Shown: positions 38,581-51,345 of the stretch, piece after piece
Layout: every line of letters begins with the position of its first letter
How positions within the stretch are numbered: the first letter of the stretch is position 1
Assembly (NCBI RefSeq): GCF_027257155.1
Contig: NZ_JAPWDU010000001.1
Span: 310,001 to 374,000 of the forward strand
Direction: 5' to 3'
Length of the DNA stretch: 64,000 nt
DNA from: Cerasicoccus sp. TK19100
GTDB lineage: Bacteria > Verrucomicrobiota > Verrucomicrobiia > Opitutales > Cerasicoccaceae
Notes under the pieces: generated by a model
What the model saw: only the letters and a program-made list of their open reading frames with translations
Told to the model about the DNA's origin: nothing
Databases searched by the model: none
Position numbers and translations under genes: made by a program

Positions 38581-38668
38581 GTCGGCGACGCTCCCAGGAA
38601 GTGTCGGCGATACTTCGAGCTACAGTCGGCGGCGCTGGGTTGCGCAGTCGGCGATACTTCGCGAGCTC
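38581..38668 (+). repeat. Four-unit 22-bp tandem repeat (or two 44-bp units)
   Basis: Units start at 38581, 38603, 38625 and 38647, exactly 22 bp apart, each beginning GTCGGCG. Units 2 and 4 continue ATACTTCG; units 1 and 3 continue ACGCT or GCGCT. The alternation suggests a 44-bp higher-order unit present twice. Confidence 0.75.
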
Positions 38669-38796
38669 TGGGGGCTTCTGGTGGGCCGACTTTTCATGCT
38701 GAAAGTATGCCTTTTTGGTCCGCCTTTGGCGAACCTAAAAGGCGGAGGAAAAAGGAAAAAATTAAAGGAAAAAGGGGTAGGCGGCTGGATTGCTTG

Positions 38797-38902
38797 GAGG
38801 GCTACGCTCCGTCGTAGCTGCCTGCATTTCGCTGGATCGTTGGATTAGCGAATTGAGAAAATGCTGACTCCTCAACTGCGGCTACGACAGAGCGTAGCCC
38901 TC
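38797..38902. repeat. REP-like inverted repeat, second copy
   Basis: Arms at 38797-38818 and 38881-38902 are inverted 22-bp copies with one mismatch, beginning GAGGGCTACGCTCYGTCGTA. They closely resemble the arms at 6091-6114 and 6171-6194. The 62 bp between the arms are unrelated to the earlier copy. Confidence 0.75.
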
Positions 38903-38939
38903 AAGTGCAGGCGGGGCAGTTCATGACTGCGGGGCCTTT

Positions 38940-39494
38940 TTAGGAGTCGGCTTGGAGCTCGGGGTGGGCTTCGACGATGTCGAGGTTGGCTTCGCTGAAC
39001 GGTATCCAGGTGTCGCCGTCGCATTCCGGGTCCATGGAGCGGGCTATATTCAGACTGCTTTGGAGTTTCTTCAGGGCGGTGTCGAAGCGGCTCTTGGTGG
39101 TGTTGAATTCGGCAACGGCGTGTTTGCGCAGCGCGGTGGTGGTCCACGGCTCGATGCGCACGCATTCGTAGATTTGCTGGCAGAGCAGGGGAAGCTCGCT
39201 GACGGGCTTGAATGCCTGCGGGTAATGCGTGGTGCGCAGGTATTCGCGCTCCATGAGGACGGCGTCGCCGTTGGGCAGTTTGCCGTAGAATATCTCGTCG
39301 GGAAAGGTTTCCGGGATGCGCGTTTTCCAATCCCACACGGCGCTGACTCGCGGGCTCCATCCGCCACCCTTGGGCTTGTCGGCTGAGAGGTCGGTATTGT
39401 CCCACAGCGAAGGATGTGGAGACCCCTTGCTGCCAAACACCGTGACCACCTTATGCTTGAGCACAAACTCGGTCGCTTCTTCGAAGGTTTTCAT
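38940..39494 (-). CDS. AlkZ-related winged-helix protein
   Basis: 184 residues, no signal peptide. The order 'PSLWDN... AVWDWKTRIPETFPDEIFYGKLPNG' followed by a tyrosine-containing loop and a C-terminal winged-helix-like segment (TTTALRKHAVAEFNTTKSRFDTALKKLQ) matches short proteins related to the AlkZ/YcaQ DNA-glycosylase family as I remember them. It lacks the length of a full AlkZ (about 400 residues), so DNA-repair activity cannot be assumed. It is followed by the REP-like element. Confidence 0.55.
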   Translation of the reverse strand: MKTFEEATEFVLKHKVVTVFGSKGSPHPSLWDNTDLSADKPKGGGWSPRVSAVWDWKTRIPETFPDEIFYGKLPNGDAVLMEREYLRTTHYPQAFKPVSELPLLCQQIYECVRIEPWTTTALRKHAVAEFNTTKSRFDTALKKLQSSLNIARSMDPECDGDTWIPFSEANLDIVEAHPELQADS

Positions 39495-39585
39495 TCTTTT
39501 GAGCGTTTCGGTTTTACAGCGTTCATGGCGTCATTTGCGCAATGTGACGGAGCGAAGCGGAGATGGCATAGCAAAATTTCTGGGT

Positions 39586-39600
39586 GCAGCGGCACGCTGC
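39586..39600 (-). terminator. Short hairpin after thyA
   Basis: GCAGCG (39586-39591) pairs with CGCTGC (39595-39600) around a 3-nt loop immediately after the thyA stop codon on the minus strand. A TTTT run follows about 9 nt later. It is a weak candidate. Confidence 0.4.
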
Positions 39601-40437
39601 CTAGACGGCAATCGGGGCTTTGATGCCTTTGTGCGGGTCGTAGCCGATGAGCTCGATGTCGTCGAAGTCGAAGTCTTCGAGCTTGGTGATGGCTGGGTTG
39701 AGCTTTACCTGGGGGAGGGGGCGCGGGTCGCGGGCGAGTTGTTTTTCCACCTGCTCGAAGTGGTTCTTGTAGATGTGGAGGTCGCCGAACGTGTGGATGA
39801 ATTCCTTGGGCTTCAGGCCGGTGATCTGCGCGACCATGCAGGTGAGCAGGGCGTAGGAAGCGATGTTGAACGGGACGCCCAGGAAGAGGTCGGCGCTGCG
39901 TTGGTAGAGCTGGCAGCTTAGGCCGCCGTCTTCGGAGACGTAAAACTGGAACAGGGCGTGGCAGGGCGGGAGCGCCATTTTGCCTTCGCGGGCGTTATCC
40001 TGCGGCGGGCGTGATTCGTCGGGCAGGTCGGCGGGGTTCCAGGCGCTGACGATGTGGCGGCGGGACTGCGGTTTTTTGCGAAGACCTTCGACGAGCTCGT
40101 CGAGCTGGTTGATGCGGCGTCCGTCGGCGGTTTGCCAATCGGTCCACTGCGCGCCGTAGACGCGGCCAAGGCTGCCGGTTTCGTCGGCCCACTCATCCCA
40201 GATGGAAACGCCGCGCTCCTGGAGCCACTTGACGTTGGTCTCGCCTCGGAGGAACCAGAGCAGCTCGTAGACGACGGACTTCCAGTGCACGCGCTTGGTG
40301 GTGACCATGGGGAAATCCGGCGAGAGCGAATACCGGGCCTGCGCGCCGAAGACGGATCGCGTGCCAACGCCGGTGCGGTCGCCGCGGTCTTCGCCGTTTT
40401 CCATTACGTGACGGAGCAGGTCCAAGTAAGTCTTCAT
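39601..40437 (-). CDS. thyA: Thymidylate synthase
   Basis: 278 residues. It methylates dUMP to dTMP with methylene-tetrahydrofolate. The catalytic cysteine is C159 in [26 protein letters not shown] near the N-terminus binds the phosphate, and [19 protein letters not shown] and [10 protein letters not shown] are conserved family segments. The C-terminal IKAPIAV is intact. No dihydrofolate reductase gene follows, unlike in many genomes. Confidence 0.96.
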   Translation of the reverse strand: MKTYLDLLRHVMENGEDRGDRTGVGTRSVFGAQARYSLSPDFPMVTTKRVHWKSVVYELLWFLRGETNVKWLQERGVSIWDEWADETGSLGRVYGAQWTDWQTADGRRINQLDELVEGLRKKPQSRRHIVSAWNPADLPDESRPPQDNAREGKMALPPCHALFQFYVSEDGGLSCQLYQRSADLFLGVPFNIASYALLTCMVAQITGLKPKEFIHTFGDLHIYKNHFEQVEKQLARDPRPLPQVKLNPAITKLEDFDFDDIELIGYDPHKGIKAPIAV

Positions 40438-40575
40438 GCGCTGCGACTATTTCGGGGCAGGGGCGGGGAGTCAAGTTTGGCGAAGGGGAAGGGGAGATTT
40501 GAAAAAGATGTCTAACTACTGACGGCTCAAAAAATCATTTTCAGCGCCGCGCTGATGTGATACTTTAATACGTCT

Positions 40576-41295
40576 ATGAATTTTCCCCGCATCAGTTTGT
40601 TCGCGCTTCTTGCATCCGTGGCCCTTGCCGCCGTGGCGGACGCCGCGCCGCGCCGCCTGTCCGACCTTGGCAGCAGCAACAATCTGACGGACAAGAAGTT
40701 TGACACCAGCACCGTCGAATCACCGCGCGCAGACGAGATGTTTGGCGCGGACAAGGATAAGATCAATTTCAAGGAATGGCACGGCTCGTACTCCAGTATT
40801 GGAGACAAGCGCGTGGACGCCCTGCAGGGGCGTGGCGGCAAGGAGTTTGCCACCAGTGAGCTGAATTACAATAACATCCCTCGCCGCGAGGCCCAGATTT
40901 CGTTGGAGTCCGACGAGCGCAAGATGGCCAATGTGCAAAATTGGAACCGCCTGCGCGACAACGTGATGTCGCACAAGTTTAGCGGCACGGATCTGAATAC
41001 GCCCGATGCGCAGCATTTTTCGGAAATGGTCGACGAGGTGTCCCTGCGCGACGTCAACCGCTACCAATTTTGGCAAAACAAGACCGATGACGGCATCCCG
41101 GTGCAAACCGCTGGTGGTGACTCCGGCCCGCAGTTGAGTGCTGAGCAGCGCCGGGTGATGGCCCGCATTAACGGCATGGACGTCGAGGTGAATGATTACC
41201 GTCAGCAGGACACCAAAGGTGTGGGTGATATGAAGCAGGCTAGCGCGAAGGGTAACGAAGAGCCCGGCTTTTTTGAATCATTGTTTGACTGGTAG
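40576..41295 (+). CDS. Exported protein of unknown function
   Basis: 239 residues with a standard signal peptide (hydrophobic core about 6-20, cleavage near AVADA-APRR). The mature part is strongly hydrophilic, rich in Asp, Asn, Arg and Gln, with no cysteine and no recognised domain. It is probably extended or helical in part (RREAQISLESDERKMANVQNWNRLRDN). The chain ends FFESLFDW, an aromatic tail that could anchor to a membrane or partner. It is divergent from thyA and 41 bp upstream of the YrhK-like gene in the same direction. Confidence 0.7.
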   Translation: MNFPRISLFALLASVALAAVADAAPRRLSDLGSSNNLTDKKFDTSTVESPRADEMFGADKDKINFKEWHGSYSSIGDKRVDALQGRGGKEFATSELNYNNIPRREAQISLESDERKMANVQNWNRLRDNVMSHKFSGTDLNTPDAQHFSEMVDEVSLRDVNRYQFWQNKTDDGIPVQTAGGDSGPQLSAEQRRVMARINGMDVEVNDYRQQDTKGVGDMKQASAKGNEEPGFFESLFDW

Positions 41296-41336
41296 GGCTT
41301 GCGCTTAAGGGCATGGCCTCATTGGATGGCGGCGCA

Positions 41337-42347
41337 ATGGCTGACCAGACCACTCCTGTCCATCTGCCGCCCCACGTCGTCTTTCCGGCGAATTGGGTGC
41401 ATGTCGCGACGCACCGTATCGGGCCGTTCATCACGCGCGTCATCCACCGGCTGCCCGATGGTTCGCTGCACGTGTGGTCCTCGCGCCGTCACCGTAAAAA
41501 GCGCGGTGCCACGATCCACGACACCAGCAGTGACTTAACGCGGAGCGCCGAGCACGATCAGGCGGCGAAGGTCAATCAACGCGTGCGCACGGGGAAATTC
41601 CACTGGCGGCTCTGGGGCTGGCGTCTGCAAAGCCTGTCCTGGTGGATTGGGCTGATCTTCATCATTGGCTCGATTTGCTTCGTGGTCGGAACGGTGCCAG
41701 TGGCGTATCCCGGTGTGTTGGAGTCGTTGGGGCTCGCGCCTTATAATTACGCACTCGTGTGCTTCATTGGGTCGGTCTGGTTTACGATTGGTAGTTACCT
41801 GCTCTTACTGGAAGCGTTGAATGCAGACTTCGACGCGACGTTACAGCTGAAGGCGCACGAGCTGGAGCGCTACGTGGAGGGCAAGGTGCCGGACCAGCGC
41901 ACGCGGCCGATTCGTTGGTTTGGCTTTGCGCCGAACCGGCTGGATTTCTGGATCGCCGCCGTTCAGCTAACCGGCGCGATCACGTTTAATATCAACTGCG
42001 GCATGGGGCTGGTCGAGGGGATGAACTGGGTGCTCGCCGATATCCTGGTGTGGACCCCGAGCACCGTTGCCTCGTGTTTCTTTGTTACCGCGAGCTATCT
42101 GGGCCTGCTGGAGGTGACTCACCGCAAGTGGGCGTGGCTGTGGTGGGATGTCTCCTGGTGGATTAATTTCTTCAGCCTGCTCGGGTCCTTCGGCTTCCTG
42201 ATCTCCAGCCTTGTCGGATACTTTGGGCAGGGGCCGGTTACTTTGCCGCAATGGTTCGGCAATTATTTCGCTTTAATGATGGGATCGTGGTTTTTTCTCT
42301 TCGGAACTTACCTCATGGTTCCGGAGCTCGTGATCGACGATGATTAA
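41337..42347 (+). CDS. Multi-pass membrane protein, YrhK-like
   Basis: 336 residues from the ATG at 41337; an in-frame ATG at 41313 adds eight residues. The first 90 residues are a soluble basic domain (RLPDGSLHVWSSRRHRKKRG). Six or so hydrophobic segments follow, arranged as repeated pairs in which small residues and Gly-Ser recur: LIFIIGSICFVVGTV with FIGSVWFTIGSYLLLLEA, and LLGSFGFLISSLVGYF with MMGSWFFLFGTYLM. This pairing resembles YrhK-domain proteins. The function is unknown. Confidence 0.65.
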   Translation: MADQTTPVHLPPHVVFPANWVHVATHRIGPFITRVIHRLPDGSLHVWSSRRHRKKRGATIHDTSSDLTRSAEHDQAAKVNQRVRTGKFHWRLWGWRLQSLSWWIGLIFIIGSICFVVGTVPVAYPGVLESLGLAPYNYALVCFIGSVWFTIGSYLLLLEALNADFDATLQLKAHELERYVEGKVPDQRTRPIRWFGFAPNRLDFWIAAVQLTGAITFNINCGMGLVEGMNWVLADILVWTPSTVASCFFVTASYLGLLEVTHRKWAWLWWDVSWWINFFSLLGSFGFLISSLVGYFGQGPVTLPQWFGNYFALMMGSWFFLFGTYLMVPELVIDDD

Positions 42348-42560
42348 GCCGCCGTCACGGCCAGAAATTACCCAATCCGCTGTAGGCCTTTGTTTTAGGT
42401 GGCTAGAGGGCATATCGGCAAAACTTAACTAAAGAGCATCCCTAATGCGGCGGACAACGAACCCTAATGATTGCGAACTAATGAAGGAAAGTGACGTTTT
42501 GCACTCATTTTGGGGTTGATTAGAAAAACGAATCCGCGTTCTATGCTTCCTTTCTTGCTC

Positions 42561-42752
42561 ATGGCTGACTCGAATACGCATAGGAAAACCTTTTTGCAGG
42601 CCCTTGCCGCGATAGCGGCTGGCTTGTTTCTATTGCCCCGGAACTCGGGCGCAGCCCCCACGCGTGACCTTGCGTCGGCTGAACCCGAACGCGCGCGCTT
42701 CCCAGTGGAAGCACGCAAAGCACCTCGCGCCGTTGAGCGCGTGAGTCGCTAG
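42561..42752 (+). CDS. Small exported protein preceding actA
   Basis: 63 residues from the ATG at 42561 (MADSNTHRKTFLQALAAIAAG). RKTFLQ followed by a hydrophobic run resembles a Tat-type leader with one Arg replaced by His (THRKTF); a cleavage site is plausible near SGAAP. The mature part would be about 30 residues, basic, ending VERVSR. It lies 39 bp upstream of actA in the same direction and may be a small subunit or assembly peptide of the respiratory cluster. It could also be a non-coding open frame. Confidence 0.5.
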   Translation: MADSNTHRKTFLQALAAIAAGLFLLPRNSGAAPTRDLASAEPERARFPVEARKAPRAVERVSR

Positions 42753-42791
42753 CTCGCGCTAACGTAGAAGACGCAGTTTCCGGTTCAAACA

Positions 42792-43441
42792 ATGGCCAAC
42801 ATCTTCCCAAAGTGGAGCAACACAGCGCCGATCAAGATATTGATTTGCTTGTGTCTCACGGTCGGCACCGTCGTTGCCGGCATAACTTATTACGCAACGC
42901 CGAAGTATTTGCGCGTCGGCTATCAGCCGATCCAGCCGGTATCCTTCGAGCACTCGCTGCACGTGGATCAGCTTGGGTTGGATTGTCGTTACTGTCATAC
43001 TTTTGTGGACCGCTCGGAGCACTCAAATGTTCCCGCTGCTTCCACCTGTATGAATTGCCACAGCCTCATCAAGACGGACAGCCCGAAGCTGGCACCGATC
43101 CGCAATAGCTATGAGTCGGGCGAACCAGTGCCGTGGGTGAAGATCCACCGCACGCCGGACTACGTTTACTTTAATCACTCGGTGCACATTAACCGCGGCA
43201 TCAGCTGCGTGCACTGCCACGGCCAGGTCAATGAAATGGAAGTCGTCTCCCACGAGAAGCCGCTCTCCATGGCCTTCTGCCTCGAGTGTCACCGCAATCC
43301 CGAGAACTTTATCCGGCCCATCGATGAAGTTACTAACTTGAACTTCAAATACGATAGCCGCGAGGAACAGATCGAGCAGGGCACCAAGTTCGTGCACGAT
43401 TGGAAAGTCAACCCGCCGCAGAGCTGTTCCGGATGCCACCG

Positions 43442-43445
<4 letters not shown>
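42792..43445 (+). CDS. actA: Alternative complex III subunit ActA, pentahaem cytochrome c
   Basis: 217 residues with one N-terminal membrane helix (about 14-33) and five haem c attachment motifs: CRYCH (65-69), CMNCH (86-90), CVHCH (139-143), CLECH (163-167) and CSGCH (212-216). Five haems after a signal anchor is the standard ActA layout. In alternative complex III this periplasmic cytochrome carries electrons from the ActB iron-sulfur centres towards cytochrome c or the oxidase. Its TGA stop overlaps the actB ATG (ATGA). Confidence 0.93.
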
Positions 43446-46936
<3,491 letters not shown>

Positions 46937-46969
46937 TTTAAAACCTAGAACCTTTATACTGACCAAACC

Positions 46970-48466
46970 ATGTCCGATTCCACCGCAGAATTGACCCTCA
47001 GCCCCGAGGCCGCGCGCCAGCGCGACGAGGTGCTGGCGAAGGTCAAGCCGGTTGAAGTGCCACGCCCCGAGCTGGTAACCGGCGGTCGCGACTTCCACTG
47101 GGTCACCGAAAAGATTTGTGGCATTCCCGAGTCCAAAACACCTACGTGGTGGTGGATTATGTTCGTGATTGCTGCTTCGATGGCGACTTTCACGCTGTTC
47201 GGCCTGGTCTGGCTTGTCTCGACCGGTGTCGGTGTTTGGGGTTTGGCCAATCCCGTCAACTGGGGTTGGGCGATCGTGAACTTCGTGTTCTGGATCGGTA
47301 TCGGCCACGCCGGTACGCTGATTTCGGCGATTCTCTGTCTGCTGCGTCAAAAGTGGCGGACATCGATTAACCGTGCCGCGGAAGCGATGACCATTTTTGC
47401 GGTGGTCTGCGCGGGTATCTTCCCACTCTTCCACACGGGCCGCGTTTGGTATGCGGTGATGCCGGGTTACCTGGTGCCTGCGCCAAATAGCAACTGGATT
47501 TGGCCGCAGTTTCGCTCCCCGCTGGAATGGGACGTGTTCGCGGTGTCCACTTATGGAACGGTTTCGGTGCTCTTCTGGTATATGGGTTTGATCCCTGACC
47601 TCGGCACCATGCGTGACCGCGCGCTCAAGGGCGGTCGCAAGATCAAGGCACTGGCCTACGGTCTCTTCGCCATGGGCTGGCGCAACAGCAACCGCCACTG
47701 GCGCAACTACGAGATGGCTTACCTGCTGCTCGCCGGTCTTTCGACCCCGCTCGTGCTGTCCGTTCACACCATCGTTTCGTTTGACTTCGCGGCTTCCAAC
47801 CTCCCGGGTTGGCACACCACGATTTTCCCGCCATACTTCGTTGCCGGCGCCATTTTCTCCGGCTTCGGCATGGTGCTCACGCTGATGCTGCCGGTGCGCG
47901 CGATCTACGGTCTGCACGATCTGATTACGCAATACCACATCGACTGCATGTGTAAGATCATTTTGGCGACTGGCTCCATGGTGGGTTACGCCTACTCGAT
48001 GGAGTTCTTTATCGCCTGGTATGGCGCAAACAACTTCGAAGTCTTCGCCTTCGTGAACCGCGCCTTCGGTCAATACGCTTGGGCCTACTGGATCATGATC
48101 GGCTGTAACGTGATTTCGCCGCAACTCTTCTGGTTCAAGAAGATCCGCGAAAACACCTGGCTGGTCTGGATCATCTGCGGCTTCGTCAACGTCGGTATGT
48201 GGTTCGAGCGCTTCGTGATCACGGTGACTTCGCTGGCCAACGACTTCCTGCCGTCGAGCTGGGGTTACTACTCGCCGACCATCGTCGACATCTTCACTTT
48301 CTTTGGCACATTTGGACTATTCTCCGTTCTGTTCCTGCTCTTCCTGCGCTTCCTGCCGATGATGCCCATGGGCGAAATCAAGGCTGTTATGAAGCAAGGC
48401 GATGGCCACGGCCATGGCTCGGGCACTCAGGGCCAGGGCTATGCTGAGGAAGGAGGCCACCACTAA
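46970..48466 (+). CDS. actC: Alternative complex III subunit ActC, NrfD/PsrC-like membrane protein
   Basis: 498 residues with about ten membrane helices. The NrfD/PsrC-like fold is indicated by [12 protein letters not shown] before the first helix, the [15 protein letters not shown] helix and the conserved [17 protein letters not shown]. In ACIII, ActC is the proposed quinol-oxidising and proton-path subunit. The last 22 residues are Gly/His rich (GDGHGHGSG ending GGHH). The TAA stop overlaps the actD ATG (TAATG). Confidence 0.95.
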   Translation: MSDSTAELTLSPEAARQRDEVLAKVKPVEVPRPELVTGGRDFHWVTEKICGIPESKTPTWWWIMFVIAASMATFTLFGLVWLVSTGVGVWGLANPVNWGWAIVNFVFWIGIGHAGTLISAILCLLRQKWRTSINRAAEAMTIFAVVCAGIFPLFHTGRVWYAVMPGYLVPAPNSNWIWPQFRSPLEWDVFAVSTYGTVSVLFWYMGLIPDLGTMRDRALKGGRKIKALAYGLFAMGWRNSNRHWRNYEMAYLLLAGLSTPLVLSVHTIVSFDFAASNLPGWHTTIFPPYFVAGAIFSGFGMVLTLMLPVRAIYGLHDLITQYHIDCMCKIILATGSMVGYAYSMEFFIAWYGANNFEVFAFVNRAFGQYAWAYWIMIGCNVISPQLFWFKKIRENTWLVWIICGFVNVGMWFERFVITVTSLANDFLPSSWGYYSPTIVDIFTFFGTFGLFSVLFLLFLRFLPMMPMGEIKAVMKQGDGHGHGSGTQGQGYAEEGGHH

Positions 48467-49002
48467 TGAGTAAGACAGGCACATACGGTCTGCTGGCAAC
48501 GTTCAGCAAGACCCCTGAATTCTTCACCGCCACGGGCAAAGTCCGCGACGCTGGCTTTAAAAAGTGGGATACCTTTACACCGTTCCCGGTGCACGGACTC
48601 GACGACCAGATGGGCGTCGGTCGCTCGAAGGTGCCGATTTTTACCCTCTGTGGCGGCCTGTTCGGCTTCTGCCTGGGGATGCTGATCACTTGGTATATGA
48701 ATGGCTATGACTACCCGCTAATCGTCGGTGGTAAGCCATACTGGAGCCCGGTTTTCCCATTCCCCGTCATGTATGAGCTGACCATTCTCAACGCTGCCTT
48801 TGGCACGTTGACGGGCATGTTCGTCATGAACCTTCTCCCACGTCACAACCACCCGCTGTTTGAGTTCGAGGACTTCATTCGCAGTGGTGACGATACATTC
48901 TTCATTGTGATCGAAAAGGCGGATCCGCAGTTCGATCTCGATAAAACCAAAGCTTTTTTAACTGAAATCGGGGCCGAAGAGGTCCACGTCGTCGAAGCCT
49001 AA
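48466..49002 (+). CDS. actD: Alternative complex III subunit ActD (DUF3341)
   Basis: 178 residues with two central membrane helices (about 62-80 and 96-120) and a C-terminal ferredoxin-like domain ([21 protein letters not shown]). The start [26 protein letters not shown] is the DUF3341 signature, and [19 protein letters not shown] lies between the helices. ActD is a structural subunit without cofactors. It overlaps actC by one base and is followed by actE after 1 bp. Confidence 0.93.
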   Translation: MSKTGTYGLLATFSKTPEFFTATGKVRDAGFKKWDTFTPFPVHGLDDQMGVGRSKVPIFTLCGGLFGFCLGMLITWYMNGYDYPLIVGGKPYWSPVFPFPVMYELTILNAAFGTLTGMFVMNLLPRHNHPLFEFEDFIRSGDDTFFIVIEKADPQFDLDKTKAFLTEIGAEEVHVVEA

Positions 49003-49003
49003 C

Positions 49004-49660
49004 ATGCGCATATTTCTGGCAGTCTGGTTATTTGTGGTCGTCGCGGTGGTTTCCATTCTTGGATTCCGCGGCGAGAAGTTCCGCAAGCCTCCGATCTGGG
49101 TGTTCCAAGACATGGACATTCAGGCCAAGTATTTGCCTCAGGGGCAAAATGAATTCTTCGCCGACGAGCGCAATGACCGCCCGATGGTGCCCGGCGCTGT
49201 GCTCCGCGGCTACAACTGGGACGTCAAGGAAGTCTTCGACGGCGACTACCAATTCGCCAAGGCTGAGAATCCCAGTGCGTGGACCGGTCAGACCGACGGC
49301 GGCGATTTCGTGAAGGACATTCCGGTCGAAGTTACTTACGACCTCGTTCAGCTTGGTCAGAAGAAATACACGATTTTCTGCCAGCCTTGCCACGGTCGGG
49401 TAGGGGACGGTAACGGCATTACCAAGAAATACGGTATGGCCGCCACACCGACTTATCACGACGATCGCTTGCGCGACATGGCCGATGGCGAGATTTTCAA
49501 TACCATCACCAACGGTAAAAACACCATGATGGGCTATGGCATGAAGCTGAACCCCGAGGAGCGCTGGGCGGTAGTCGCCTATGTGCGCGCCCTCCAACTC
49601 GCTCAAAATGCAACTGTGGAAGACGTTCCTGAGCAATATCGAAAGGAGCTTGGACTATGA
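49004..49660 (+). CDS. actE: Alternative complex III subunit ActE, mono-haem cytochrome c
   Basis: 218 residues with one N-terminal anchor helix (residues 2-20). A cytochrome c domain carries CQPCH (126-130) and a likely axial Met in NTMMGYGMKL. In the ACIII structures known to me ActE is held by a lipidated cysteine; here there is no cysteine before the haem motif, so the anchor is probably the uncleaved helix. It is the likely exit point for electrons towards the oxidase. The last four bases overlap the actF start. Confidence 0.92.
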   Translation: MRIFLAVWLFVVVAVVSILGFRGEKFRKPPIWVFQDMDIQAKYLPQGQNEFFADERNDRPMVPGAVLRGYNWDVKEVFDGDYQFAKAENPSAWTGQTDGGDFVKDIPVEVTYDLVQLGQKKYTIFCQPCHGRVGDGNGITKKYGMAATPTYHDDRLRDMADGEIFNTITNGKNTMMGYGMKLNPEERWAVVAYVRALQLAQNATVEDVPEQYRKELGL

Positions 49661-50967
49661 GCAGCGCTAACGCTTCAACCGCTCCTGCCGGCGTCGCATC
49701 TACCTCCGGCGGTAAGAAAGACTTTTCAACCATCGCGCTGATCGTTGGCGTGATTGGTATCGTGATCGCATTGGTCGGTCTCGTGATGGACCTGAGCCAC
49801 GGCTACGGCCGTGTCGGCCAGAGCTGGCTGATTGGCTTTGGCTTCTGGATGGCCATGCTCATCGGCATGCTGTTTCTGACTCAGATCACCTACCTGTTCG
49901 ATGCGGGCTGGGCGACGATTGTTCGCCGCCAGTGGGAAAATGCATTTTCCGCATTCCCGTTCATGGCTCTGCTGATTGTTCCCGTAGTGGCCTTGCCGTT
50001 CTTTATCGGTGAAAATAGCTCCGGCGCAATCTGGAAGTGGATGGACCCAACCTACCACGTGCCCGGCATCCACGATACCACCGTGGCGCACGACGCGCTC
50101 TACATCGCCAAGGCACCTTACCTGAACACGCCGTTCTTTATTATACGCTTGGTGGCTTACTTCCTGGTCTTCTGTGGCCTGGGTGCGCTCTTGCGCAAGC
50201 ACTCCATTGCGAACGATACCGATGGTGATCCCAAGCACTACGTGGCCTGCCGTAAGATTTCCGCGATTGGCATTTTCCTGACTGCTTTCGCCACGACCTT
50301 TATGGCCTTCGACCTGTTCATGAGCTTGAGCTATCACTGGTTCTCGACCATGTTCGGCGTATGGTTTTTCGCCGCTTCGATGCGCGCGGGCTTGGCAGGC
50401 ACGGTGTTGCTTTGCAACTTTGCCGCCGTCAAGGGCTGGCTCCAGGGGTTCTACAACAAGAACCACAATTACTTCCTGGGCTGCCTTTGCCTCGCCTTCA
50501 CGGTGTTCTGGGCTTACATCAGCTTCTCGCAATACTTCCTGATCTACAACGCGAACATCCCGGAAGAAACCTTCTGGTTCAACATTCGCGAACTGAATCT
50601 CGACGGCTCCAAGAGCACTTGGTGGTGGGTCTCGATGGCCTTGATCTTTGGTCACTTCCTGATCCCATTCCTCGCGTTGCTGCGCTATAAGACCAAGGTG
50701 GTTCGCCCAGTCCTGATGGGTGTTTGCACTTGGATCCTGCTCTTCACTTTGCTGGACATGTATTGGAATATCCTGCCCAAGCAAAAGAGCGCCGACAACA
50801 TTCTCGGCTACGATGTGCAGCAATTCATCCCCAATGGTTGGGACCTCGCGGCCATCGTCGGCTTCGGCGGCATCGTTATCTGGGCCACGCTTCGCAGCGC
50901 CGCCAAGAACCTGCCCATCCCGATTCGCGACCCGCGCATCAAAGAATCCCTTAACGCTCACCAGTAA
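49657..50967 (+). CDS. actF: Alternative complex III subunit ActF, NrfD-like membrane protein
   Basis: 436 residues with about ten membrane helices in the same fold class as ActC. Diagnostic parts are FMALLIVPVVALPFFIG, KAPYLNTPFFIIRLVAYFLVFCGLGALL and FDLFMSLSYHWFSTMFGVWFFA. It is the second membrane half of ACIII, proposed to provide a proton channel. It starts 4 bp inside actE (ATGA) and is followed after 12 bp by the small unknown gene. Confidence 0.94.
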   Translation: MSSANASTAPAGVASTSGGKKDFSTIALIVGVIGIVIALVGLVMDLSHGYGRVGQSWLIGFGFWMAMLIGMLFLTQITYLFDAGWATIVRRQWENAFSAFPFMALLIVPVVALPFFIGENSSGAIWKWMDPTYHVPGIHDTTVAHDALYIAKAPYLNTPFFIIRLVAYFLVFCGLGALLRKHSIANDTDGDPKHYVACRKISAIGIFLTAFATTFMAFDLFMSLSYHWFSTMFGVWFFAASMRAGLAGTVLLCNFAAVKGWLQGFYNKNHNYFLGCLCLAFTVFWAYISFSQYFLIYNANIPEETFWFNIRELNLDGSKSTWWWVSMALIFGHFLIPFLALLRYKTKVVRPVLMGVCTWILLFTLLDMYWNILPKQKSADNILGYDVQQFIPNGWDLAAIVGFGGIVIWATLRSAAKNLPIPIRDPRIKESLNAHQ

Positions 50968-50979
50968 TTTTTCGACACC

Positions 50980-51309
50980 ATGAGCGACGACCACGATTTA
51001 CACGGAGCACCCGAAACCAGCCACTCGAACTTCACGCTGTCCGTCATTGGCGCGTTGGGAACGATGTTGCTCTTTGGGCTGCTTATTTATATCGCTTACT
51101 ATGTGCCCGCAAGTGACCGCGCGCCCGCTAATGCCGAGCTCGTCGAACAGCGCAAGGCAACCTTGAGCGAATTGAAGGCTGCTGAAACCAGTGCAGCGAC
51201 CAGCTATAAAATGCTCAACAAGGAAACCGGCCAGGTGCAGATTCCGATTGAGCAGGCAATGCAGCTTGTCGTGCCACAGCTTAACGAATCCGCTAAGGAA
51301 ACGAAATAA
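50980..51309 (+). CDS. Unknown one-helix membrane protein between actF and ccoS
   Basis: 109 residues. A His/Asp-rich N-terminus (MSDDHDLHGAPETSHS) is followed by one membrane helix (about 18-43) and a charged domain with TSYKMLNKETGQVQIPIEQAM. The IPIEQAM phrase recurs in small proteins of oxidase clusters as I recall them. I do not recognise a named family. Its position between the last ACIII gene and the first oxidase gene suggests a linker or assembly factor of an ACIII-cbb3 complex; this is inference. Confidence 0.7.
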   Translation: MSDDHDLHGAPETSHSNFTLSVIGALGTMLLFGLLIYIAYYVPASDRAPANAELVEQRKATLSELKAAETSAATSYKMLNKETGQVQIPIEQAMQLVVPQLNESAKETK

Positions 51310-51345
51310 CCAGCATTCACTGATTTTGCCCACCGACTTGTCTAG

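Larger units (their letters stand above)
38385..38939. other. Gene-free, repeat-filled gap
   Basis: I see no credible gene in these 555 bp. They hold two short hairpins (38509-38524, AACCCT/AGGGTT; 38544-38558, GGTTGT/ACAACC), the 22-bp tandem repeat at 38581-38668 and the REP-like inverted repeat at 38797-38902. A purine-rich A/G stretch lies at about 38728-38780. Short open frames here are broken by these repeats and have no family features. Confidence 0.6.

Noticed and set aside
38581-38668. Possible CRISPR array
   Set aside because: The units adjoin without unique spacers, and no cas gene is present.
38542-38848. Short plus-strand open frames in the repeat-filled gap
   Set aside because: They run through the 22-bp tandem repeat and the REP arm and have no conserved-looking segment; repeats explain the open frames.
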